Source of the DNA: Babylonia areolata
Lineage: Eukaryota > Mollusca > Gastropoda > Neogastropoda > Buccinidae
DNA length: 64,000 nt
Assembly (NCBI RefSeq): GCF_041734735.1
Contig: NC_134883.1
Span: forward strand, 5,690,200 to 5,754,199
Direction of reading: 5' to 3'
The translations under genes and the position numbers were made by a program. The notes under the pieces were generated by a model that ran no database searches, was not told where the DNA came from, and saw only the letters and a list, made by a program, of their open reading frames with translations. Shown piece after piece: positions 22,201 to 35,103 of this stretch; the stretch's first letter is position 1, and each line of letters starts with the position of its first letter.

Positions 22201-25200
22201 GGTAATAATTGATGATGTGATTTAACATTGATTTCAGCTCGTCCTTTCTGGCTGTTGGAACCACAGGATGTAGAAATTGGAGTAGGGGGTACTGCGGAGT
22301 TCAACTGCCTGGCCAAATCAGTCCCTGAGCCAGCGTACTTTTGGTTCATCAATGGTGTCCCTCTGAAGGGTATGTAGCCAATCGCTCGTCGTTGTTTCAG
22401 CCTTGAAATCAGTTTGAATGTTGATGTCCTATGTTCTTTCAGCCTGAACATTCTTTTACACTTGTAGATACTGTATTGTTTAGTGTATCATATTGTTAAT
22501 AGACTGGACAGCAATAAAGGCTCAATTAGGGCTATTCACACTGGTAGATACTGCATTATTTAGTGTAGCATACTGTTAATAGACTGGACAGCAATAAAGG
22601 CTCAGTTAGGGCTATTCACACTTGTAGATACTGTATTATTTAGTGTATCATATTGTTAATAGACTGGACAGCAATAAAGGCTCAGTTAGGGCTATTCACA
22701 CTTGTAGATACTGTATTATTTAGTGTATCATATTGTTAATAGACTGGACAGCAGTAAAGGCTCAGTTAGGGCTATTCACACTTGTAGATACTGTATTATT
22801 TAGTGTATCATATTGTTAATAGACTGGACAGCAATAAAGGCTCAGTTAGGGCTATTCACACTTGTAGATACTGTATTATTTAGTGTATCATATTGTTAAT
22901 AGACTGGACAGCAATAAAGGCTCAGTTAGGGCTATTCACACTTGTAGATACTGTATTATTTAGTGTATCATATTGTTAATAGACTGGACAGCAATAAAGG
23001 CTCAGTTAGGGCTATTCACACTTGTAGATACTGTATTATTTAGTGTATCATATTGTTAATAGACTGGACAGCAATAAAGGCTCAGTTAGGGCTATGAAGC
23101 CACCCTAACCTTCAGAAATCATCAGCTCTGGAGCATGCCAGTAAATGTCTCCATGACTAAAAGTCCGTCTTTCCTTACCGAGAGATTGTCATGGTATGCT
23201 ACCATGCCATACACTTTATGTTTGAACATAGATGCAGCCAGGCTATGACAAAACTTGTTCGTTAAAAAGGGACAGAAATAAGCAAAAATAAACACACCTT
23301 TTGGGTGAAAACAAAATAGAGAAAAGGAAAACTGCAACCAAAAGCAAGATAAAGAAAATAGAAACAACAACAAATGCCACTACCACCATCACCACTACCA
23401 CCACCACCAGAAATACTGAAACTAGATTGAAATGTTTCACCATCAAGTGCAGACATGGACAAATGGGGATGAAAGTGTGGGGAAATATACAGATGACTGG
23501 ACTGGAAAGCTGATAGTTAGTGATCGTAGAACAAGACAGACACACAGAAGGCGAATGAAAGTCACAAAGAGGAAACACCAGTTGAGTGTCCAAACTGAAA
23601 AGACATTGTCTATTGCAGTAGTAGACTTTTGCCTGCAATTAGTGTAAAAGCACAATCTTGGGGTTTGATGCACATTTTTGTTTGTTCAAATATACCTCAT
23701 TGTCTGTTTTGTTGTCATGTTTGGCACTTGGTCCATTTCTTTCATTTTTCATAGGTTTCCCCCAGAAATTATTATTAAAAAAAAAGAAGTAAATTTTGAT
23801 GCTTTTTTTCAGTGAAAGAAAAATTAAAACATTAGAACTATGTCCTGAAGCAGAGATATGATTTGAAAAAAAAAGTGTGATTTATGTATGTTTCATTCAC
23901 TTAGTTTCTTTCTGGGATTTTTTCCAATTAGTTGATTGCCAAAGAACTAAAAGTACTGAATGACTTACTGTGAACTTATGGTGTGGATATATCTTCCATG
24001 AAGATAATCCTACTTTCTCTTTTGGAACAAAAAGTAAAACTTATACATTTTAAATGTATTTTGATTTGTTGATGGGCAGACGTGACCGATGAACGAATCA
24101 CTTCAGCTCGTTTCAAGCGACCTCGCCCTGACCGTATCGTGTTCACTGACCTGACCCGACAGGATGCTATGGTGATCCAGTGCAACGCCACCAACAAGCA
24201 TGGCTACATCTGGGGAGATGTCTTCCTCAATGTCCTCTGTAAGCATTTTGATCCTTCTTTTCAGAGCTAACTTTTGACATACAAAGTATGTGGTTCAATT
24301 TGCGAATTTGTTTGTGAGTATTGTACGTGTGAGTAGAAACTGTGTATTGTGTTTAGATGGGTGATTAGATGTGTGTGTAAGTGTATGTTGTGTGTGAGCT
24401 CATATTGAATGCGTATTTATTTGCAAAAGTTGAGGTGGTCAACTCAGATTGTTTTAATCTTTATATTGTATAATATTCTGAAATGTAGAGCTGATACTGA
24501 CTCAATCAAAGAAGTATTGATGATAAAAAAAAAAATTATATTGGCCAAACAAGATGTATAGGAAGGAACTCTCTTTTTGGATGGTATTTGATCATGTATT
24601 TGAGGCAGACACAGAATAAATTTCTGTAACTGTTTATTACAACATGACAAAAGTGATGATTTAGTAAAATTATGAAATTTATCAATTTATAAAGCTGATA
24701 AGCAGCCCAGTGAACTTCACATTTTCCAGAAAAAAAGACATGTATTCCAATCATAAAGTTATTTAAAACAAACGAACAAACAAAGAAAAAAAACCCCTGA
24801 TATATGACAGAAGTTTGTATCAAATTTCCATCTGAATTTGAAAGCTTGACAATGACAAGTGACAACAACAACATCATTCAGGCATCAGAATGGTCAGAGG
24901 ATTGGTTGACAGCTGACTGCGGTTTTGGCTCCTACAGCTGCAGATTCAAATTTTATGGTGTTTGATTTTATTCTCAAACGCTATTCTTAAACAGCTTGTT
25001 CTGTTTTTGCACATATTTGATATTCTTAAATGGCTCGTTCTGTTTTTGTGCACTTCATGCAAACAAGTGTGGGCACTGTCTTTATCATTATTTAACTGCT
25101 GTCATGTCTTCAATCATCTGCCGAGATCTGGATGTATAGAATGACAGCGGTCGCAGCGATGAATAGCTGTGGTCATGTTGCTCGAAAATATTCAGGTTTT

Positions 25201-27781
25201 GGTGAAAAGGGGAAACAGAAGGAGTATTATGGTCTGTGGGTTCGGAAGATCGACATGCCAGGGAAAGCAAAATGCATTCTGTGCAATGTCTGCTTTTGTT
25301 CATGGATTGCGAGCCACTCCCCCACCCGCCCGCCCCACTTTACTCTGCCAGGGTCTGGGCAGGCTCTGGACCCCTGCCTTCTTCAGAGGATTGGACTCTT
25401 GGGGGGTATTCTGATGCCTGAACATTACAGTGCTGAATATCTGGTTTTGTTCTGTTGTCTCGTCCACCTTGTGAGTGCTCAGTAAGTGTGACATCATTTT
25501 AGACCTGACCCAGTCAAGGTTTTAAAAGCAGGATGTTTCCTTTTCCAGCTGAAGCGCCGACCATCATCCAGCCTCCGGACAACAGGAAGGTGGTGGCAGA
25601 GGGTACCTCCATCAACATGACTTGCCGCGTGACCGGCAAGCCTGACCCCATCATCACCTGGTTCAAGGACGAGCAGCAGATTACTGGGGGGCGCTACAAG
25701 ATCCAGCCCCATGGGGATCTCTACATAAAGGTAGGCTGTTCACAAGGCTCTTCATGCAGGTAGGCTAACAGGTAGGCTCCAATCTTCATGCAGGTAGGCT
25801 CCAGTCTCTTTAATACAGGTAGGCTCCAATCTTCATGCAGGTAGGCTCCAGTCTCTTCAGTACAGGTATGCTCCAGTCTTCGTACTGGTGGACTCCGGCA
25901 ACACATCTTCATACAGGTAGACTCCAACACAAGATCTCTTCATACAGGCTGGCTCCAGTCTCTTCAGTACAGGGAGGCTCCAGTCTTCATAGGTGGACTC
26001 CCAACACATCTTCATACAGGTAGACTCTAACACAAGATCTCTTCATACAGGTATGCTCCAATCTCTTCATACAGGTAGACTCTAATCAGTAGGGTCCAAC
26101 ACAAGATCTCTTCATGCAGGTAGGCTCCATCACAAGATTTCTTCATACAGGTCGGTTCCATCATAAGATCTTTTTATACAGGTAGGCTCCAGTCTTGCAA
26201 CACAGTGGCATCCTTCCTTTCTGGAAGAGTGTACGTGTGTATGTCTGTGTCTGTAGCTAGTTCCTTTTTGTTATTCATCCCTTTTTCCTTTCGATTTTGA
26301 TTTTGAATTGTGGTTGAGTTGGTTCTGAGCATTCTGTTTCTGAGGCCAGTCATGGCCTTCGCAGTCGGCAGGACTGTTAAACACCATGTATTCTTCTTCT
26401 TCTTCGTTTGTGGGCTGCAACTCCCACGTTCACTTGTATGCACACAAGTGGGATTTTACATGTATGACTGTTTTTACCCCACCATGTAGGCAGCCATACT
26501 CCGTTTTCAGGGGTGTGCATGCTGGGTATGTTCTTGTTTCCATAACCCACCGAACGCTGACATGGATTACAGGATCTTTAACGTGCATATTTGATCTTCT
26601 GCTTGCATATACACACGAAGGGGGTTCAGGCACTAGCAGGTCTGCACATATGTTGACCTGGGAGATCGTAAAAATCTCCACCCTTCACCCACCAGACGCC
26701 GTCACCGTGATTCGAACCCGGGACCCTCAGATTGACAGTCCAATGCTCTAACCTCTCGGCTATTGCGCCCGTTAAACACCATGTATGTGGTGTGGTGTAA
26801 TGTTTCAGCATGTGGTGCTGTCCGATGCTGGCCTGTTTCGCTGTGAGGCTGAAAACACCTTCAACAAGACCAGTGCCAGTGGCTTGCTGCTGGTGCGACG
26901 AAAGACACAAATCGAGCAGGCTCCTATGGATCTGGAGGTCAACGCTGGCACTGACGCCAAGTTCACGTGTTCTGGAACCACGGACCCAGAGGAGGTGGGT
27001 GGATGATTGTCTTTTCCACAGTTACCTTTTTGTGATACTATTTTTTTGTTGGCCTTTTACATGGTCACCTTGTCATACTATTTCTTTGTTGGCCCTTTAC
27101 ACGGTCTTTTGTTACGATACTAATTTTTTTCTTGGCCCCTTACATGGTCCACTTGTTATGATACTATTTTCCTGTTTTTTAGTACTTTTTTTTTGTTTTG
27201 TTTTGATTTTTTGTTGTTGAAGTATTTGAAAAAGAAAACATTAATTCATTTCTTTTTTTCCTTCTTTTTTCTGTCTTGTGATTTTAAGACTGCTTGATGA
27301 ATTCATCGATAGATTGATCACTTTATTGTGAATGTCGGAGAAGAAAAATGAAAATAAAACAAAACAAGGTGAATTGTGCATGGGCATGTAATACCGTGTG
27401 TGTGTGTGTGTGTGCGTGCATGCCTTTATTTCTCTCTTCAAGTTTAAATCTTTTCACTTAAAGTGATTTTATAATCCATCTAATTTTATAATTTGGATTA
27501 GTTCTTTACAACTCAATTCTGAATGCGCTTTCTGAATAACCTCTGTGTTTGTGTGTATGTGTGTACATGTGTGTGAGAGTGTATGCATGTATTTGTATGT
27601 GGGTACATGCATGCTTGTTTGTGTGTAAATGTGTGCGTGTGTGTGTATGTGTGTGTGTTTGTATGTGTGTGCTTGTATATGTGTATGTGTATGCTTATAT
27701 GTGTGCGTGTGCATGTGTGTGTGTTTGCGTTAATGTGTGTGTCTGCATGCATGTGTTTGTACATATGTATATATGTGTGTA

Positions 27782-27813
<32 letters not shown>

Positions 27814-30800
27814 TGCGACTTGACTCTACTTGATTTAATTTATTGTCATTAAATCTTTAAGGATTAATAGACACAACTAAAGAGCATTACGAAGAAAGCA
27901 AGAAATGGTCATCTCAGAAGTGTGCAATGAAATACATAGCTGGCGAGTGTTTTGTGACAGTCATCGCAATTGAATAAGTCACTTGGACTCATGTGCCTGC
28001 CCCCCCATCCCCCACTCCCCCCACCCCCAAACATTTGACAGGTGGATAAGCTGCAGATCAAGTGGCTGAAGGACAACAAGGAAATCTCGACCATCGTCCA
28101 GCGCATGACCACCAACATCCAGGACAACTCTCTCACCATCTCTGGCACCATCGTCAGGGACTCCGGTACCTACACCTGCATTGCCACCAACGGTCTGGAC
28201 TCTGCGGAGGCCTCTGCTATGCTGACAGTCAAAGGTTGGGAGTCTTTATTGGCTCGACTGTAATGATAATAAAGGTAGTAATGATGAAAGTGATAATGAT
28301 AACAATAATGAAAATTTAAAAAGTTTCCTCCAACGCTCAAGGTGCTTTACAATAACTGCAGGGGGCACTGTGGTATAATTGGTTAGGCTTTGACGGGCAC
28401 AATAGCTGAATGGTTAAAGCGTTGGACTTTCAGTCTGAGGGTCCCGGGTACGAATCACAGTGAGGGTGCCTGGTGGGTAAAGGGTGGAGATTTTTCCAAT
28501 CTACCTGCAAGTGTATGAACCCCCTTCGTGTGTATACACAAGCAGAAGATCAAATACGCATGTTAAAGATCCTGTAATCTATGTCAGCATTCAGTGGGTT
28601 GTGGAAACAAGAACATACCCAGCATGCATACCCCCAAAAGCGGAGTATGGCTGCCTACATGGCCGGTTAAAAACGGTCATACATGTAAAAGCCCACTCTT
28701 GTATATGCAAGTGAATGTGGGAGTTGCAGCCGATGAACGCAGAAGAAGAAGAAGAAGAAGAAGGAGGAGGTTAGGCTTTAGGCTTCTGATCCAGTGTTCA
28801 CCAGTGATCAGGGTTGGAGGTTCTGTTTCGGTGGCATGGTGGTGTGTCCTTGGGGAAGGCAGTGTACTCCAGTTTCCTCGCTCCACGCAGGTGTTAACTG
28901 GTGCCTCACTTGTTAGAGAAGGTTACAACAGTGGAAGGAGAGGATTGGGCCTTGCCTTGCTATGTTGAGCCCCAGACACACAAATTTTTACCATCCCGAT
29001 GCTGTAAAAGACTCTGATGAGAACTTGAATGTGGAAGAGTGAGGTGTATGTGGGATGGGTGGAGGGGGTGATGGTGTGTATGTGGGGGGGGGGGGGGTTG
29101 GATGGTGGAAGTATGTGATGGGGAATTGTGCAAGCATGTTTCAGTTTCAAGGAAGCATCAGGATTAGGCAAAGAGAATGACCTAAAGGAAAGTAGAGGCC
29201 AAAGGGAAGAACCAGCTCCATGGAAATATTAGGAAGATAATGTACACAAGTGTTGAAAAGTACATACAACTACTTTAATGGGAAGGAGCGTAATAAAATA
29301 TGTTTGCAAGGACTGATATTATCTTATGAGAACAACTTGATGGAAAAACTGATGGTATCTTATGAGAACAACTTGATGGAAAAACTGTAGTATCTTATGA
29401 GAACAACTGAATGGAAAATTGTGCAAATAATAAACAAAGTACTTTACAAAGGTATCAAGTGCACTAAAAAAAAAAGAAAGATTCTAAATTAAGTGCAAAT
29501 GCACAACAAATGAATCTTAAGTGCTAGCACACTACAAAGGAAAATTAAAGGGCAAATTCTGTACAAATGAATCTTAGGTGGAAGTGCACTACAATATCAG
29601 TATCAGTATCAGTCACTGCATTCGTACAAATCTATGTACGCTACACCACATCTGCCAAGCAGATGCTTGACCAGCAGCATAACCCAATGCGATTAGTCAG
29701 GCCTTTGGGGGAAAAAAAAGGATAATAATATTGAAAGTAATAATGATAATAATAATAATGAGAGCGCACTACAAAGGAATCTTAAGCACACATGTATGCA
29801 AATGAATCTTAGTGCAGGTGTACTGCAAAGGAATCTTGATTACATGAAAAATGTGCTTTGAAGCAGTCCTAGGAGTGGATGGGTCTGAAGTGCCGGTGAT
29901 TGAAGCACTGCTTTCTTGTAGATCGGCCGGATGCTGCCAGCAAGGTGGTGATCGAGAAGTGTGACGTCAACGCCACAGTGGTGTGGATGCCAGGGAGCTA
30001 CAACAATGCTCCGGTCCAGTACTACGTTGTCCAGTACAACACTTCCTTCAACCCAGACACCTGGACCTTTGCTGTCCAGGTGGGCGTCTTTTCTGGTGGT
30101 TGCTCTGTTTTTGTGGTGTGAGTGTGTGTCCTTGTTCAGTGTTGTTTTGTGGTGTGAATGTGTGTCCTTTTCTGCTAGTTGCTCTGTTTTTGTGGTGTGA
30201 ATGTGTGTCCTTGTTCAGTGTTGCTCTGTTTTTGTGGTGTGAGTGTGTGTCCTTGTTCAGTGTTGTTCTGTTTTTGTGGTGTGAGTGTGTGTCATTGTTC
30301 AGTGTTATGTTTTTGTGGTGTGAATGTGTGTCCTTGTTCAGTGTTCTGTTTTTGTGGTGTGAATGTGTGTCCTTGTTCAGTGTTGTTCTGTTTTTGTGGT
30401 GTGAATGTGTGTCCTTGTTCAGTGTTCTGTTTTTTGTGGTGTGAATGTGTGTCCTTGTTCAGTGTTCTGTTTTTTGTGGTGTGAATGTGTGTCCTTGTTC
30501 AGTGTTCTGTTTTTTGTGGTGTGAATGTGTGTCCTTGTTCAGTGTTGCTCTGTTTTTTGTGGTGTGAATGTGTGTCCTTGTTCAGTGTTCTGTTTTTTGT
30601 GGTGTGAATGTGTGTCCTTGTTCAGTGTTGTTCTGTTTTTGTGGTGTGAATGTGTGTCCTTTTCTGGTGGTTGCTCTGTTTTTGTGGTGTGAATGTGTGT
30701 CCTTGTTCAGTGTTGTGTTTTTGTGGTGTGAGTGTGTGTTCTTGTTCAGTGTTATGTTTTTGTGGTGTGAGTGTGTGTACTTGTTCAGTGTTCTGTTTTT

Positions 30801-32016
30801 GTGGTGTGAATGTGTGTCCTTGTTCAGTGTTCTGTTTTTGTGGTGTGAATGTGTGTCCTTGTTCAGTGTTCTGTTTTTGTGGTGTGAGTGTGTGTCCTTG
30901 TTCAGTGTTGTTCTGTTTTTGTGGTGTGAATGTGTGTCCTTGTTCAGTGTTGCTCTGTTTTTTGTGGTGTGAAAGTGTGTCCTTGTTCAGTGTTTTGTTT
31001 TTGTAGTGTGAATGTGTGTCCTTGTTCAGTGTTCTGTTTTTGTGGTGTGAGTGTGTGTCCTTGTTCAGTGTTGTTCTGTTTTTGTGGTGTGAGTGTGTGT
31101 CCTTGTTCAGTGTTGTTCTGTTTTTGTGGTGTGAATGTGTGTCCTTGTTCAGTGTTCTGTTTTTGTGGTGTGAATGTGTGTCCTTGTTCAGTGTTGCTCT
31201 GTTTTTTGTGGTGTGAATGTGTGTCCTTGTTCAGTGTTCTGTTTTTGTGGTGTGAATGTGTGTCCTTGTTCAGTGTTCTGTTTTTGTGATGTGAAAGTGT
31301 GTCCTTGTTCAGTGTTATGTTTTTGTGGTGTGAATGTGTGTCCTTGTTCAGTGTTCTGTTTTTGTGGTGTGAATGTGTGTCCTTGTTCAGTGTTCTGTTT
31401 TTGTGGTGTGAATGTGTGTCCTTGTTCAGTGTTCTGTTTTTTGTGGTGGGAATGTGTGTCCTTGTTCAGTGTTCTGTTTTTGTGGTGTGAGTGTGTGTCC
31501 TTGTTCAGTGTTGTTCTGTTTTTGTGGTGTGTGTGTCCTTGTTCAGTGCAGTTTTTTTTGTTTGTTTTTTTCTTTGAGGGTTTGTTCAATGCATTTTCTA
31601 TAAAACTATCATTTCTATGTGATAATAGAAGTAGAGACGATCACACTTCATGCAGTCAGACCAAACCATCCAGTGTATGTACAGACATGAAAACATTCAC
31701 ACGGATTGGAATTATTTTAGAACTATGGAGGACAAAGAGAACAGTAATGTTTACATCTGACAATGCTTTCGTCAACTGATCAAAGATGATTATGTCCATG
31801 TAAATGACAGGTTTGCTTCACATTTGATTTGCATCACAAGAGGTGGTAACAAGTTGAAATTTGTAGGTTTTTTCCTCACCAGTGTTTACTTGCAGATGTT
31901 ATTGGTGATTGGCAAGTTGATTTTCACCATGTGTGACTTTGCTCTCTGATGTGAGCAATACAACCCCCTACCCCCACCACAGTCCACACACACACACACA
32001 TATTGAGATACACACA

Positions 32017-32052
<36 letters not shown>

Positions 32053-32106
32053 GATACACAGACACACACACACACATACACACATGCATTGAGATACACA
32101 CACACA

Positions 32107-32153
<47 letters not shown>

Positions 32154-32558
32154 TTCCTCTCTTAGTCTGTCAGATTTTAAGCCTTTATGAAATGCTGTTT
32201 GTTCTTTATTTTGTGAGTTTGTGTACATACATTTGTTAAGTTAAAAAAAACACCCAAACAACTACACATACTAATGAACAAAAAACCCATACAGAACAAT
32301 AACAGCAACCCACCAAAAAAACCAACAACAACAACAAAAAAACCCCCAAAAAGAAACAGTAATAGCAGCAATTCTTGCACAGTTCTTTAGGTCACAAACA
32401 ATATTTTTTGGTCAACTTCAGATGGGGCTTCACCCACCAGTTACTCCAAGGTTGTTGCCCATGCAGTCCATCTGCAGTATGACTTGTTTGTTTCGGTCTC
32501 TCTCACATCTCTGTAGTTCTGATGCTTATTCACACACACACACACGCACATGCACACG

Positions 32559-32589
<31 letters not shown>

Positions 32590-35056
32590 GCATGCAAGCA
32601 TAGATGCATACATGCACACACGCACACACACCACACTTATTTATGCATGCATGCATGCACACACACAATCGCACAAATACACACACACATATGCACACAC
32701 ACCACACACGTATACACACACCACACACGTATACACACACCACACACGTATACATGCATGCATGCACACACAACAGTTGCGCAAATACACACAGACACAG
32801 ACACACACCACACATATATGCATGTATGCATTCCTCTCCCCCCCACACCCCCCCCACACACACACAGAACAGCATGCACAGCCTAACCAGTGACCATACA
32901 TACGTTGCTGGTTGCAGGTGGACTCCATTTACAACCAGGCCAATGTCAGTTTGTCCCCCTGGGTCAACTACACCTTCCGGGTGATCGCCTACAACAAGAT
33001 CGGGGAGAGTGACCCCAGCTTCCCCTCCCCCACCGTCTGCCGAACCAAAGACGCCGTTCCAGACTCCAACCCCCAGAATCTGCGAACCATTGGGGACAGG
33101 AAGGACTACTTGCACATTGAATGGACGGTCAGTTGTGTGTGTGAAAATTCTTCCAAGTGGTGTTACTGTTTGGGTTTTTTTGTTGTTGTTGTTGTTGTCA
33201 GTGTGCTTTAAAAGTTTAATGAAATCGATAAATGAAAAATATCAAGTGCCAGCTCCTTTGTTGAAATGTGCTGGTCAGTGGAAATGAATAAATGTATTAC
33301 AGCATGCATTCATGTTAACAAAGAAAGCATCACTCTCATTGTTGGTGAAGATGAAGAGTGGTGCAAGTATTGTCTTCAAAGTTATGAGTTAAGCTGAATG
33401 TGCAATGCCTCCTCCTCCACTCCCAGTATTATTTATCTTAGGAGTGTACTGATGTCGACTATCTTCTCTGATTAAAAAGGAGTGTACCGATGTCGACTAT
33501 CTTCTCTGATTAAAAAGGAGTATACAGATGTTGACTGTCTTCTGATTAAAATGGAGTGTACCAATGTTGTCTGTCTTCTCTGATTAAAAAGGAGTGTACC
33601 GATGTTGACTATCTTCTCTGATTAAAAAGGAGTGTACCGATGTTGACTATCTTCTCTGATTAAAAAGGAGTGTACTGATGTTGACTATCTTCTCTGATTA
33701 AAAAGGAGTTTCCTGATGATGTTGACTATCTTCTCTGATTAAAATGGAGTGTACTGATGTTGACTATCTTCTCTGATTAAAAAGGAGTGTCCTGATGATG
33801 TTGACTATCTTCTCTGATTAAAATGGAGTGTACTGATGATGTTGACTATCTTCTCTGATTAAAATGGAGTGTACCGATGTTGACTATCTTCTCTGATTAA
33901 AATGGAGTGTACCGATGTTGACTATCTTCTCTGATTAAAATGGAGTGTACTGATGTTGACTATTTTCTCTGATTAAAATGGAGTGTACCAATGTTGACTA
34001 TCTTCTCTGATTAAAAGGGAGTGTACCGATGTTGACTATCTTCTCTGATTGAAATGGAGTGTACCGATGTTGACTATCTTCTCTGATTAAAATGGAGTGT
34101 ACCGATGTTGACTATCTTCTCTGATTAAAATGGAGTGTACCGATGTTGACTATCTTCTCTGATTGAAATGGAGTGTACCGATGTTGACTATCTTCTCTGA
34201 TTGAAATGGAGTGTACCGATGTTGACTATCTTCTCTGATTAAAATGTATGCCTGGACAGTGTGAAGGAAAAGTCTGCATCTGGTTTGGACTTTGAGTTAA
34301 TAGATGGTTCTGTTGCTTGGCATGCTTTTTTTAAAAGCCCTCCTGCAGCCTCTAAAGTCAGCGGGGCTATGCACAGTAATGAGTATGAACATGACGGCAG
34401 TGCAGCGTGTTCAGACTGCTCTTTTCTTCTCCTCAGCCCATGCCACAGATCAAGCAGAATGGAGAGGGGTTTCAGTACATACTTCAGATCATGAGAGAAG
34501 GCTACGAAGATAAGGTGGAGCCGGTGTACATTAACGATTGGAAGACTTACGAGTACCTATACCCAGCTGGGAGCCAGGTGTATGAGCCATACGTCATCCA
34601 GATACAAGCCTGGAATACTGTTGGCTTTGCTCGACAAGATCCAGCCAAAATTCGAGGATTTACTGGGGAAGCCAGTGAGTGTCTTTAAAGAAAGAAAAAA
34701 AGAAAAGTTTTATTGTTTGGTTACCTTGTAGTTAATGTATTCATTTCCTCTTCTTCATGTTTATTTATTTATTGATGTTTTGTTTGATTCTTATTCATTT
34801 ATTTTTCCAAGAGATATTTCAAAACTTTACATAGGTGAGAATGTCACTGATGTATTTAAATGTTTTTTTCAGTTACAGATGAACATGTAAGGTGGTAGGA
34901 AGTGGTAAAAAATGTGATATAAGACAATAGTTGTTGGTTTTTTGCAATGTCTTAAATTTCAAGCTGCTGTGCAGATGATTTCTTCATAAGAAAAATAAAA
35001 TTTTGAATATCAGGTTTGTAGTTCATCATTTATTATTGATTCCTCTCCTCCCACCT

Positions 35057-35103
<47 letters not shown>

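Noticed and set aside
22455-23093. CRISPR-like regular repeats
   Set aside because: Repeats are directly contiguous with no variable spacers, in an intron of an animal gene.
30179-31603. Several long open frames (100-200 codons) rich in [11 protein letters not shown]-type repeats
   Set aside because: They exist in overlapping registers across a 38-44-bp minisatellite in intron 13; no splice phase, start context or domain supports them.
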